Positions 27,074 to 36,650 of a DNA stretch of 64,000 nt are shown here, one piece after another (position 1 is the first letter of the stretch; each line of letters begins with the position of its first letter). The notes under the pieces were generated by a model that was not told the DNA's origin, did not search any database, and saw only the letters and a list, made by a program, of their open reading frames with translations. The DNA comes from Oscillospiraceae bacterium (GTDB lineage: Bacteria; Bacillota; Clostridia; Oscillospirales; Acutalibacteraceae), in NCBI GenBank assembly GCA_015065645.1, contig SVPW01000008.1, forward strand, positions 1 through 64,000, in the 5' to 3' direction. The position numbers were made by a program, and so were the translations under genes.

Positions 27074-27979
27074 ATGTTTTGTCCTTATTGCGGAAAAACA
27101 CTTTTAGAAAATACGGCTTTTTGCATGGAATGCGGCAAAAAAATTCCACAAAAGCAGGCGGCAGCTACACCAAATCAAACAATGCCACAAACCACTAACG
27201 CTATGCCACCTGTACAACCGCCCGTTCAAAAATTTACTCCACAAGCACCACAGCCTGTTACTCAGCCCACACAGCAATATGCACCTGTGGCACAACAGCC
27301 TGTTTCACAGCAGATACATCAACCTATTCAACAACCTATTCAACAACCTATTCAACAACCCATTCGTCAACAGCCCATTCAACAACCTACACAGCAGTAT
27401 ACACCCCCAACATACACCCCTCCCACTGCACCTGTTGCAACGGGAGCACCTGTTGTTAATATTCCTGTTAAATCAAATCCTTTTGGTTGGATTAAATGGG
27501 CTGTAATTGGATTCGTATTACTTGTTGGAATTATAGTAACATTATTTTTATTGTTACATAAAACGGATGAAGAAAAAATCCGTGAGAGAATAGAAATCTT
27601 TGCCGAAGCTTATGATGACGGCGATATGAAAGAGATGTTTGGTTGCTTTGATAAGCGCACCCGCAAAACCTATGAGCTTACTTTAGGTTTGGCAGACGGT
27701 ATTATCGGCGGACTCACAGGCTATGACCTGCCTATCGGTGATTTGTTTGAGCTTGGCGGACTTTATGTTGAAGGCGAATTTGATATTGATATTACAATAA
27801 AAAGCATCACTGTTGACGGCGATGAAGCCTATGTTGAGGTTGATATGATTATAGACGGTCAAGCCGAAAGTGACACATTTGAAATGTGCAAGGAAGGCAG
27901 TGATTGGTATATAGATTTTGAAGCCATGACCGGTGAGGAGTTTGGTTTTGATACATCACAAATACCTGCGCTACAATAA
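27074..27979 (+). CDS. Zinc-ribbon, Pro/Gln-rich, single-TM protein
   Basis: MFCPYCGKTLLENTAFCMECGKKI; QPIQ repeats; TM helix; acidic C-terminal extracytoplasmic domain. Confidence 0.8.
   Translation: MFCPYCGKTLLENTAFCMECGKKIPQKQAAATPNQTMPQTTNAMPPVQPPVQKFTPQAPQPVTQPTQQYAPVAQQPVSQQIHQPIQQPIQQPIQQPIRQQPIQQPTQQYTPPTYTPPTAPVATGAPVVNIPVKSNPFGWIKWAVIGFVLLVGIIVTLFLLLHKTDEEKIRERIEIFAEAYDDGDMKEMFGCFDKRTRKTYELTLGLADGIIGGLTGYDLPIGDLFELGGLYVEGEFDIDITIKSITVDGDEAYVEVDMIIDGQAESDTFEMCKEGSDWYIDFEAMTGEEFGFDTSQIPALQ
27317..27388. repeat. In-frame 12-bp tandem repeat (CAACCTATTCAA) encoding QPIQ units
   Basis: Direct reading. Confidence 0.9.
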
Positions 27980-28033
27980 TATTAAAAAGCATTAAAAATG
28001 GCTTGAGAAAAAAATTCTCAAGCCATTTCTTTT

Positions 28034-28465
28034 TTAAATTCTGTAAATTTCCTTGGGGTTAATTTCACCCGAAGCGGTGTTTTTAATAATGCTTTCGGCA
28101 ATTTCAGGGTCATCAACACTTACAATCATAAGTGCCTTACCTGTTGTATGACCGATACAAGCATACATATACTTAACCTCTATACCGCTATCGGTAAGGA
28201 TATGAAGAGCCTTTGCAAATCCACCCGGTACATCATCAATAGCAATGGCGAGTGTGGTGGTTATTTTACAAATAACACCCGAATCCTTTAATACCTTTAC
28301 GGCACGCTCAGGGTCACTGAGTATCATACGGGCAATACCGTATTCAGCGGTATCCGCAAGAGAAAGTGCGCTTATATCAATATGATTTTCTGCCAAAGTA
28401 TCAGCAATTTCGCTGAGTCTGCCGGCTTTATTTTCAATAAAGGCTGAAACCTGTTTTACTAACAT
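28034..28465 (-). CDS. ACT domain-containing protein
   Basis: QVSAFIENKAGRLSEIADTLAENHIDISALSLADTAEYGIARMI, two ACT-like repeats. Confidence 0.85.
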   Translation of the reverse strand: MLVKQVSAFIENKAGRLSEIADTLAENHIDISALSLADTAEYGIARMILSDPERAVKVLKDSGVICKITTTLAIAIDDVPGGFAKALHILTDSGIEVKYMYACIGHTTGKALMIVSVDDPEIAESIIKNTASGEINPKEIYRI

Positions 28466-28482
28466 AATTTTACCTCCCTTAA

Positions 28483-29799
28483 TTAAATGTCACGCTTATC
28501 AATTACACGCTTTGCCTTACCTTCACTTCTGGTAATGGTTTTGGGGTTAACAAGATGAACATTAACACCAAGACCCAGCATTGAACGCAGTTTATCCTTA
28601 ATATCCTTTTCAACCTTAGAAACCGACTTAATATCATCTGAGAACATCTCTTCGCTCATCTCAACATCCAAATCAAAGGTATCGGTATTGTTAACACGGT
28701 CTATAGTGATAAGGTAGTTAGGAGTAATGTCCTTACCGCCCACCTCAATAAGCACCTCTTCTATCTGAGATGGGAATACATTTACACCACGAATGATAAG
28801 CATATCATCACTTCTGCCCATAGGCTTAGCCATTTTAACAAGGGTACGTCCGCAAGAGCACTTTTTGCGTGAAAGCACACAAATATCACGGGTACGGTAA
28901 CGAAGAAGCGGGAAAGCCTCCTTAGTGATAGAGGTGAATACAAGTTCTCCCTTTTCACCCTCAGGCAAAACCTCACCTGTTTCGGGGTCGATAATTTCGG
29001 CAATAAAATGGTCTTCATTAACATGCATACCGGTTTGTTCTTCACATTCAAAGCTTACACCGGGACCTGAAATTTCGGTAAGACCGTAAATATCGTAAGC
29101 CTTGATGCCAAGCTTTTGCTCAACATCACGGCGCATATTTTCACTCCAAGCCTCTGCTCCGAAAATACCTGCTTTAAGCTTTATCTTATCACGAAGACCC
29201 TGCTCGTGAATAGACTCTGCAAGATATGCTGCATAAGAAGGAGTACAGCAGATAATAGTAGCTTCCAAATCGGTCATAAACTGAAGCTGACGCTCAGTAT
29301 TGCCCGAAGACATAGGAAGCGTTAAGCAACCAACCTTATGTGAACCGCCATTAAGACCGGGACCACCTGTAAACAAACCGTAACCGTAGCTTACCTGACA
29401 AACATCCTCTTTGGTACCGCCTGCTGCAACTATTGCACGAGCACAGCAATCCTCCCATAAATCAACGTCATGCTGGGTATAGAAAGCCACAACACGCTTA
29501 CCTGTTGTACCTGAGGTGGACTGTATTCTTACGCAGTCCTCAAGTGGTTTTGCAAGAAGGCCGTAAGGATATGCCTCACGAAGGTCAGCTTTAGTGAGGA
29601 ACGGAAGCTTTTTAAGGTCATCAACACCCTTAATATCATCGGGAGTAACACCCTTTTCTTCCATTTTTTTACGGTAGTATGGAACATTATCCCAAACATG
29701 CTTTACCTGTTTTACCAGGCGTTCATCCTGCAATTTCCTAATTTCCTCAGGAGAAGCAGTTTCAATTTCCGGTTGATAGTATTTGCTCATTGTAAACAT
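28483..29799 (-). CDS. paaK: Phenylacetate--CoA ligase
   Basis: IQSTSGTTGKRVVAFYTQHD; YGLTEISGPGVSFEC; DDMLIIRGVNVFPSQIEEVL. Confidence 0.93.
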   Translation of the reverse strand: MFTMSKYYQPEIETASPEEIRKLQDERLVKQVKHVWDNVPYYRKKMEEKGVTPDDIKGVDDLKKLPFLTKADLREAYPYGLLAKPLEDCVRIQSTSGTTGKRVVAFYTQHDVDLWEDCCARAIVAAGGTKEDVCQVSYGYGLFTGGPGLNGGSHKVGCLTLPMSSGNTERQLQFMTDLEATIICCTPSYAAYLAESIHEQGLRDKIKLKAGIFGAEAWSENMRRDVEQKLGIKAYDIYGLTEISGPGVSFECEEQTGMHVNEDHFIAEIIDPETGEVLPEGEKGELVFTSITKEAFPLLRYRTRDICVLSRKKCSCGRTLVKMAKPMGRSDDMLIIRGVNVFPSQIEEVLIEVGGKDITPNYLITIDRVNNTDTFDLDVEMSEEMFSDDIKSVSKVEKDIKDKLRSMLGLGVNVHLVNPKTITRSEGKAKRVIDKRDI

Positions 29800-29806
29800 C
29801 TCCTAA

Positions 29807-30382
29807 TTATTTCAAAGCCCTGCCTAAAGCAAAAGCTTTTTTATTAAGCTCTAAAAACTTTTCAGGAACACTCATTTCAAGTGAACGCTGCCAAACTGCC
29901 TCATCAAAATCAAAAGAGTTTGAAAGTATACCCAAAAGCACCACATTCACAGCCTTAATATTACCTGCCTGCTCAGCAAGAGCAAGTGCATCAACACTTA
30001 TAACATCAGCCTGTGTTTTAAGTTGCTCAATAATTCCCTCAGGATACTGTGCCGCACCTGTGATTACAGGCATTGGATTGATAGCACGGTCATTAACGAT
30101 TATTCTGCCGCCTTTTTTAAGATATGGAAGTGCACGCAAAGCCTCCAAACGCTCAAATGCCAAAATAACATCTGCTTCACCCTCATCAATAATGGGGGAA
30201 TTTACTTCATCGCCGTAACGCACATAGGTAACAACGCTACCTCCACGCTGGCTCATACCGTGAACCTCAGAAACCTTTACATCAAAGCCTTCTGAAATAA
30301 TAGCATTTCCTATAATTCGGCTGGCAAGAAGCGTACCCTGACCGCCAACTCCAACTATCATTATATTCTTAGTAGCACCCAT
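29807..30382 (-). CDS. iorB: Indolepyruvate oxidoreductase subunit beta
   Basis: IMIVGVGGQGTLLASRIIGNA; VHGMSQRGGSVVTYVRYG. Confidence 0.93.
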   Translation of the reverse strand: MGATKNIMIVGVGGQGTLLASRIIGNAIISEGFDVKVSEVHGMSQRGGSVVTYVRYGDEVNSPIIDEGEADVILAFERLEALRALPYLKKGGRIIVNDRAINPMPVITGAAQYPEGIIEQLKTQADVISVDALALAEQAGNIKAVNVVLLGILSNSFDFDEAVWQRSLEMSVPEKFLELNKKAFALGRALK

Positions 30383-32115
30383 TATGCTTCCTCCTTTGCA
30401 ATAGCATCAAACGGACAAACTCCCGTGCAAAGACCGCAACCGTTACACTGAGAATTATCAATTACCGCCTTGCCATCCTTAAAGCTGATTGCAGGACAGC
30501 CCAACTGCATACACTTTTTACAACCACGGCATTTTTCATTATCAACAACGCAATGGCCTGTATATTTAACATGTTTAAGCAGTGCACAGGGACGCTGAGC
30601 AATGATAACGGAGGGTTCATTAATATTTACCTCTTCTTTAACGGCAGCCTCAAAGCCTTTAAGGTCAAACGGGTCTTCAATTCTTACCCTCTCTACACCT
30701 ACAGCCTTACAAAGAAGCTCCAAATCAACCTGACGGGTAGCCTCACCACGAATAGTTTTGCCGGTGGTGGGGTTTTGCTGATGACCTGTCATACCTGTAA
30801 TAGAGTTATCAAGAATAATAACGGTGTTATTACCCTTATTGTAAACTATATCAATAAGACCTGTTATACCCGAATGAATAAATGTGGAGTCACCTATAAC
30901 CGAAACTAACTTCTTATTAAACTCCTCACCTCTTGCCTTACTCATACCATGAGCCGCACTTACTGATGCACCCATACAAATGGTGGTATCAACACTCTGC
31001 AAAGGAGCTACCGCACCTAAAGTATAACAGCCAATATCACCCGAAACGGTAAGACCCAACTTTTTAAGAACATAGAATGTTCCTCTATGAGGACAACCTA
31101 CGCAAAGCACAGGCGGACGAGCAGGAACCGCACCCACCTTTTCACATTCGGTTTCTATACCCAAAATTGCTTTTTTAATCATATTCTGGCTGTATTCACC
31201 AAGAAGCGAGAAGTTCTCTTTTCCGTGAACCTTAATGCCGAGAGCCTTAATATGTGTTTCAATTACGGGGTCAAGCTCTTCAACAACCCACAGCTCATCA
31301 ACCGATGCCGCAAAATCCTTTATAAGCTTTTCCGGCAACGGATAAACAAGACCTAATTTAAGATAATTTGCCTTATCTCCCAAAGCCTCTTTTGCATAAA
31401 CATATGTAGCACCTGCGGCAATAACACCGATTTTTGCACCGTTATCCTCAACCTTATTAAAGGGGCAATTTTCGGCAAAAGCCTTTAGCTTTGCTGTTCT
31501 TTCTTCAACAACCACATGTCTGCCCCTTGCCATTGCAGGCATCATAACATGCTTAGGTATATTCTTTTCATAATCTTTAAGCGGTGCTTCCTGTGGCTCA
31601 CAAAGCTCAACAAGACTTTGTGAATGGGAAACACGGGTTGAAAGACGGATAAACACGGGGGTATCATATTTTTCACTAAGCTCAAATGCCGCTTTGGTAA
31701 ATTCCTTACATTCAGAAGAATCAGAAGGCTCTAACATAGGAATTTTAGCAGCTTCGGCATAATGGCGGGAATCCTGCTCATTCTGTGAGGAATGCATACC
31801 GGGGTCATCGGCAACGCAGAAAACAAGACCTGCATTTGCGCCTATATAACTAACGGTAAATACAGGGTCTGCCATAACATTAAGGCCAACATGTTTCATA
31901 CATGACATCGCCCTGCCACCCGCAATAGATGAACCTATTGCAACCTCAGCCGCAACCTTTTCATTTGGAGCCCATTCAACATAAACATTTTCATATTCTA
32001 CCACAGATTCGGTAATTTCGGTACTGGGTGTTCCGGGGTAAGAGGAAACCACACGCACACCTGCTTCATAAGCACCTCTTGCCACAGCGGCATTTCCAAG
32101 CATAAGCTTTTTCAT
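30382..32115 (-). CDS. iorA: Indolepyruvate ferredoxin oxidoreductase subunit alpha
   Basis: SYPGTPSTEITE; VLCVGCPHRGTFYVLKKL; C-terminal two 4Fe-4S clusters. Confidence 0.95.
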   Translation of the reverse strand: MKKLMLGNAAVARGAYEAGVRVVSSYPGTPSTEITESVVEYENVYVEWAPNEKVAAEVAIGSSIAGGRAMSCMKHVGLNVMADPVFTVSYIGANAGLVFCVADDPGMHSSQNEQDSRHYAEAAKIPMLEPSDSSECKEFTKAAFELSEKYDTPVFIRLSTRVSHSQSLVELCEPQEAPLKDYEKNIPKHVMMPAMARGRHVVVEERTAKLKAFAENCPFNKVEDNGAKIGVIAAGATYVYAKEALGDKANYLKLGLVYPLPEKLIKDFAASVDELWVVEELDPVIETHIKALGIKVHGKENFSLLGEYSQNMIKKAILGIETECEKVGAVPARPPVLCVGCPHRGTFYVLKKLGLTVSGDIGCYTLGAVAPLQSVDTTICMGASVSAAHGMSKARGEEFNKKLVSVIGDSTFIHSGITGLIDIVYNKGNNTVIILDNSITGMTGHQQNPTTGKTIRGEATRQVDLELLCKAVGVERVRIEDPFDLKGFEAAVKEEVNINEPSVIIAQRPCALLKHVKYTGHCVVDNEKCRGCKKCMQLGCPAISFKDGKAVIDNSQCNGCGLCTGVCPFDAIAKEEA

Positions 32116-32118
32116 TTT

Positions 32119-33744
32119 TTATTCTCCTTTCGACTGCGCCACAATACGGTCTGCACCATAACGGCGGCGAAGTGTGGGTTTTTCTATTTTGCCTGTGGGA
32201 TTGCGTGGAATATCGGCAAAAATTATCTTACGGGGTCTCTTATAACGGGGAAGCTCAACACAAAAAGCGTTTACTTCCTCCTCGGTCAGAGTTGCACCCT
32301 CTTTTATCTCAATAATTGCGGTGGCAATTTCACCAAGGCGCTTATCGGGAAGACCAATTACCGCAACATCCTTAATACTATCCATTTGCCTGAGGAAATT
32401 TTCTATCTGAACGGGATAAAGGTTTTCTCCACCCGTTATGATAACATCCTTTTTGCGGTCAACAAGCCAGATAAAGCCGTCCTTATCCTCCTCAGCCATA
32501 TCGCCTGTATAAAGCCAGCCGTTATGCAAAACCTCATCGGTTGCCTTGCGGTCCTTATAATAGCACTTCATAACACCGGGACCTTTTACGGCAAGCTCAC
32601 CAACCTCACCTTTTTTAACCGAGTTACGATTTTCATCAACAATATCAATCTCCCAGCCATAACCCGCTTTACCGATTGCACCTACATGGTCAATATTTTC
32701 AATACCCAAATGCACACATCCGGGTCCTATTGACTCACTAAGTCCATAGTTTGTATCATAATCATGATGGGGGAAAACATTTCTCCAGCGCTTTATAAGT
32801 GCGGGTGGAACCGGCTGTGCACCAATGTGCATAAGACGCCAAGCCGAAAGGTCATAAGAAGGAAGATCTATATCCCCACGCTCAATCTCATCAAGAATAT
32901 CCTGAGCCCACGGAACAAGAAGCCATACTATACTGCATTTTTCCATAGCGGCTGTTCGAATAATAAGCTCAGGTGTTGTGCCTTTGAGCAATACCGCTTT
33001 TCCGCCAACCAAAAGGCTGCCGAACCAATGCATTTTAGCGCCTGTATGATAAAGAGGCGGAATACAAAGGAAAACATCATCATGAGTTTGCCCATGGTGA
33101 TTCTGCTCCACCTTACAAGAATGTGTAAGGCTTGCGTGAGCGTGTAAAATAGCCTTTGGAAATCCGGTAGTTCCGCTTGAAAAATAGATAGCACCGTCAT
33201 CCTCATCGGTTAAAGGAATCATGGGGTCTTTTTCATCAAAACGCTCTATCATAGCATCATAGCTATCGGCGAATGCGGGGCAGGCTTCTCCCACATACAT
33301 CCACATCTTAACCTGAGGCACCTTTTCAAAAATCTCCTCAATTCTTCCAATAAACTCAGGTCCGAAAACAATATATTCAGAATCCGACTTTTCAAGGCAG
33401 TATTTAATTTCATCTGCGGCATAACGGTAGTTAAGCGGTACAGCAATAGCCCCTGCCTTTAAAATACCAAAATATATAGGCAGCCATTCAAGGCAGTTCA
33501 TAAGAAGTATTGCAACCTTTGTTCCCTTTTTAACACCACGTTGCAAAAGCAGGTTTGCAAAGCGGTTTGCCTTTTCATCAAACTCACCCCAGGTCATTTC
33601 CCTGCGGTAATTTTCACCAACACTTTGTGTAAGCGCAAACTCACGCCATGTCATACGCTTATCGGCACCCGGATTAATCTCAACCAGGCTCACCTCATCA
33701 CGATAAAGCTCGGCATTTTTTCTAAGCAAATCGGTAATAGGCAT
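32119..33744 (-). CDS. AMP-dependent acyl/aryl-CoA ligase
   Basis: IYFSSGTTGFPKAILHAH; YGLSESIGPGC; YTGDMAEEDKDGFIWLVDRKKDVIITGGENLYP. Confidence 0.92.
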   Translation of the reverse strand: MPITDLLRKNAELYRDEVSLVEINPGADKRMTWREFALTQSVGENYRREMTWGEFDEKANRFANLLLQRGVKKGTKVAILLMNCLEWLPIYFGILKAGAIAVPLNYRYAADEIKYCLEKSDSEYIVFGPEFIGRIEEIFEKVPQVKMWMYVGEACPAFADSYDAMIERFDEKDPMIPLTDEDDGAIYFSSGTTGFPKAILHAHASLTHSCKVEQNHHGQTHDDVFLCIPPLYHTGAKMHWFGSLLVGGKAVLLKGTTPELIIRTAAMEKCSIVWLLVPWAQDILDEIERGDIDLPSYDLSAWRLMHIGAQPVPPALIKRWRNVFPHHDYDTNYGLSESIGPGCVHLGIENIDHVGAIGKAGYGWEIDIVDENRNSVKKGEVGELAVKGPGVMKCYYKDRKATDEVLHNGWLYTGDMAEEDKDGFIWLVDRKKDVIITGGENLYPVQIENFLRQMDSIKDVAVIGLPDKRLGEIATAIIEIKEGATLTEEEVNAFCVELPRYKRPRKIIFADIPRNPTGKIEKPTLRRRYGADRIVAQSKGE

Positions 33745-33967
33745 AATTTTAAAATTCCTTTCAATTTAACGATAGGTTTTTGATTTTAATTAATTCAAAA
33801 ACAGCCCTCCGCAAGAATTCAGCAGAGGGCGGAAATTCCGTGGAATAATCGCATTTTACACGATAAAAAACTAATTAAAATTATTTTATCACGAAAAAAA
33901 AACATTGTCAATAGCGGTTTAGGACAGATTGTGCAAATAGTGTTGCCGATACAGCCTCTCTTTAATA

Positions 33968-34006
33968 AAAAATCCAGGCTCAACCAAAAGGTTGAGTCTG
34001 GATTTT
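33968..34006 (-). terminator. Terminator after tRNA-Pro
   Basis: AAAATCCAGgCTCAACCaaaaGGTTGAGtCTGGATTTTT. Confidence 0.7.
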
Positions 34007-34082
34007 TGGTCCGAGTGACAGGACTTGAACCTGCGGCCTCTTGACCCCCAGTCAAGCGCGCTACCAGCTGCGCCACACCCGG
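34007..34082 (-). tRNA. tRNA-Pro(GGG), CCA encoded
   Basis: CCGGGTGTGGCGCAGCTGGTAGCGCGCTTGACTGGGGGTCAAGAGGCCGCAGGTTCAAGTCCTGTCACTCGGACCA, cloverleaf by eye, anticodon GGG. Confidence 0.93.
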
Positions 34083-34120
34083 ATATATGGGGTTTATTTA
34101 ATTTTTTATCCCGAATATAA

Positions 34121-34174
34121 CGCTTGGCCCCGAACGAACAAGCATCCAGCTGCGCCACACTCGGAAATATTTTA
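34121..34174 (-). pseudogene. Truncated tRNA-Pro-like 5' fragment
   Basis: CCGAGTGTGGCGCAGCTGG shares 18/19 positions with the intact tRNA 5' end, then diverges; no T-arm or 3' acceptor. Confidence 0.7.
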
Positions 34175-34286
34175 AGTAATATATATATAAAGTAATAGTG
34201 AAGAAGTAGTAGAGGGGGTTCACTATTACGGATTTGTAGGCTTTATTTCTGACCGACCAAAAAGGTCGGTCAGAAGTTTTTGTGAT

Positions 34287-34550
34287 TTAATCGGCAAATC
34301 CCGATTCAACCAAAGCTACAAGACCATCAAGAGCTTCCTTTTCATCGGAACCGTCAACAATGATCTTAATGGTTGTGCCTCCTACAATACCGAGGGAAAG
34401 AACGCCGAGCAAGCTTTTTGCATTAACCTTGCGTTCGTCCTTTTCAACCCAGATAGAGGACTTATATTCATTTGCCTTCTGGATAAAGAAGGTAGCGGGA
34501 CGCGCATGTAAACCAACTTGATTTTGGATGACTACATCTTTAACACACAT
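34287..34550 (-). CDS. HPr family phosphocarrier protein
   Basis: VVIQNQVGLHARPATFFIQKANEYKSSIWVEKDERKVNAKSLLGVLSLGI. Confidence 0.94.
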   Translation of the reverse strand: MCVKDVVIQNQVGLHARPATFFIQKANEYKSSIWVEKDERKVNAKSLLGVLSLGIVGGTTIKIIVDGSDEKEALDGLVALVESGFAD

Positions 34551-34780
34551 AGTACTTTCTCCTTTGCGGTCATGTTTGCCCATTGCCGGGCAGATAAAAT
34601 CTCGATGACATTTATAATTATACCACATTTAATGTAATCGTCAATATTTTGTTAATAAGTTCTAATATTTTCCTAATAATTTGTGAAATGCGGACATTAT
34701 ATTTGTGTATTTTGCCCCATATTTTGAATGGTTATGTGGCATTTCGTGGTATTATAGGTATATTCTTCCTTTAAATCCGA

Positions 34781-35524
34781 TTATTTGTCGGATTTTGACC
34801 CTGAAATTTTCTCTAAAGTTTTTTGGTCCTCTTTGGAAAGAATTGCGTTTTCAAGCATATCGGGACGGCGTTTTGCCGTTTCTTCAATAGACTTTTCCCT
34901 GCGCCATTTATTAATATTTGCATGGTTTCCCGAAAGCAGTACATCCGGCACGCTTTTTTCGTGCCAAACCGCAGGGCGGGTATATTGCGGATATTCAAGC
35001 AAAGAGGAAAAATGACTTTCTTCTTCAAAACACAAATCATCCGAAAGCACGCCTGGAAGCATACGGCAAACAGCATCTGCAACAATAAGTGCAGGAAGCT
35101 CACCACCTGTAAGCACATAATCCCCAACCGAAATTTCCTCATCAACAATCTCTTCAATAACACGCTCATCAATACCCTCATAATGACCGCAAAGTAAAAC
35201 TATACGGTCAAGTGAGGAAAGCTCTTTTACACGCTGCTGGGTGAGAGTTTTGCCCTTTGGCGAAAGATAAATAAGGTGTGGCTTTGGCTCATTTTCATTA
35301 TAAAGGCTTTTATAGCAGTTATAAATTGGGTCTGCCGCCATAACCATTCCCATACCGCCACCATAAGGCATATCATCAACCTTATTATGCTTATTTCCTG
35401 CAAAATCACGGATATTTGTGCAACCAAGCTCAACCTTTCCGGCTCTTCTTGCTCTGCCGATAATGCTTTCGTTAAGCACCGTTTCACACATTTCGGGAAA
35501 AAGCGTCATTATATCAATCCGCAT
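34781..35524 (-). CDS. trmD: tRNA (guanine(37)-N1)-methyltransferase
   Basis: DIMTLFPEM; DDMPYGGGMGMVM; LLCGHYEGIDERV; SVGDYVLTGGE. Confidence 0.97.
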   Translation of the reverse strand: MRIDIMTLFPEMCETVLNESIIGRARRAGKVELGCTNIRDFAGNKHNKVDDMPYGGGMGMVMAADPIYNCYKSLYNENEPKPHLIYLSPKGKTLTQQRVKELSSLDRIVLLCGHYEGIDERVIEEIVDEEISVGDYVLTGGELPALIVADAVCRMLPGVLSDDLCFEEESHFSSLLEYPQYTRPAVWHEKSVPDVLLSGNHANINKWRREKSIEETAKRRPDMLENAILSKEDQKTLEKISGSKSDK

Positions 35525-36029
35525 CGTCAAAAATTCCTTTCATAGGATTTAAAACAATGCGTGAATTTTCAATATCAACCTGCACTATAACCTCATCTAT
35601 TGCAGGAACAAGATACTCCTTGCCATCACAAGTTATATGCCAAACATCGTTAGCTCCTGTTTCGGAAACATCGGTTAAGGTGCCTAAAAGTGTTGTGCCG
35701 TCCTTATCAAAAACCTGTGCACCGATAATATCGCTTATAAAATAACGACCTTCGGGAAGCTCTATATCATCACGGCTTATATACAAAATCTTACCTCTGA
35801 AATTTTCTGCCTGCTCAATGGTGTCAATGCCGCAAAGTGAGGCAAGAACAACATTACCGTGTGGCTGAATACGGGCAACCTCAACGCTTGAAGTACCCTC
35901 TTTATCAAGGTAAAAAACATCAAATTCCTCTAAAAATTCAGGTGAATCAGACCATGGCTGTATGCGAACCATACCCTTGATACCGTGAGTTCCAACAATT
36001 TTTCCAACTTCTAAAAATTTTTGTTTCAT
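35514..36029 (-). CDS. rimM: Ribosome maturation factor RimM
   Basis: VGKIVGTHGIKGMVRIQPWSD; LPEGRYFISDIIG; YLVPAIDEVI. Confidence 0.95.
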   Translation of the reverse strand: MKQKFLEVGKIVGTHGIKGMVRIQPWSDSPEFLEEFDVFYLDKEGTSSVEVARIQPHGNVVLASLCGIDTIEQAENFRGKILYISRDDIELPEGRYFISDIIGAQVFDKDGTTLLGTLTDVSETGANDVWHITCDGKEYLVPAIDEVIVQVDIENSRIVLNPMKGIFDDAD

Positions 36030-36092
36030 AATAACTCCGATAATTTGTCTTAATAATAATTTGACCGGAGAAGGGTTCTCCGGTCATAAAAA

Positions 36093-36326
36093 TCAATCAA
36101 TTTCCACTGCTACCTTGCAGTTGTTACGGGTTGCAGCGGCACGCATAACTGTGCGAATAGCCTTGGCTATTCTACCCTGCTTACCGATAACACGTCCCAT
36201 ATCATCATTTGCAACATGCAGATGGTAAACTATAACGCCCTCTTCATCGGGGGCATCTTCTGTAACGGTAATCGCAGAAGGATCTTCAACAAGACCTGCT
36301 GCGATAACGGTTAAAAGTTCCTTCAT
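36093..36326 (-). CDS. KH-domain RNA-binding protein (YlqC-like)
   Basis: HVANDDMGRVIGKQGRIAKAIRTVMRAAA. Confidence 0.93.
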   Translation of the reverse strand: MKELLTVIAAGLVEDPSAITVTEDAPDEEGVIVYHLHVANDDMGRVIGKQGRIAKAIRTVMRAAATRNNCKVAVEID

Positions 36327-36344
36327 TGGGTTAACCTCCAAAAA

Positions 36345-36587
36345 TTAAAGAACGCCATTCTTTTTAAGAAGATCTCTAACAGTATCGGTAGGCTGAGCAC
36401 CGTTTGCAATCCACTGCTTAGCCTTATCGCTGTCAAGCTTTACAACAGCCGGATCCTTTGTGGGATCATAGTAACCAATCTCCTCAATGAAACGACCGTC
36501 ACGGGGATAACGGGAATCAGCAACAACTACACGGTAGAAAGGAGCACGCTTAGCACCCATACGGCGAAGTCTGATTTTTACTGCCAT
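36345..36587 (-). CDS. rpsP: 30S ribosomal protein S16
   Basis: [42 protein letters not shown]. Confidence 0.98.
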   Translation of the reverse strand: MAVKIRLRRMGAKRAPFYRVVVADSRYPRDGRFIEEIGYYDPTKDPAVVKLDSDKAKQWIANGAQPTDTVRDLLKKNGVL

Positions 36588-36650
36588 TCAAAACACCTCC
36601 AAAATAAAATTATCTATTTTTTAACACGATAGCCTAAATTTGTCTATCAA

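Noticed and set aside
27317-27388. Short regular repeats that could suggest CRISPR
   Set aside because: 12-bp in-frame coding tandem repeat with no spacers; no cas genes in the window
33819-34158. ORFs MAQLVARLTGGQEAAGSSPVTRTK.. and MAQLDACSFGAK..
   Set aside because: Classic false translations of a tRNA gene and its fragment
34248-34280. Hairpin TCTGACCGACCaaaaaGGTCGGTCAGA as a terminator for the HPr gene
   Set aside because: T-run lies on the plus side (agttttt) while HPr is on the minus strand; direction unclear, so not listed as a feature
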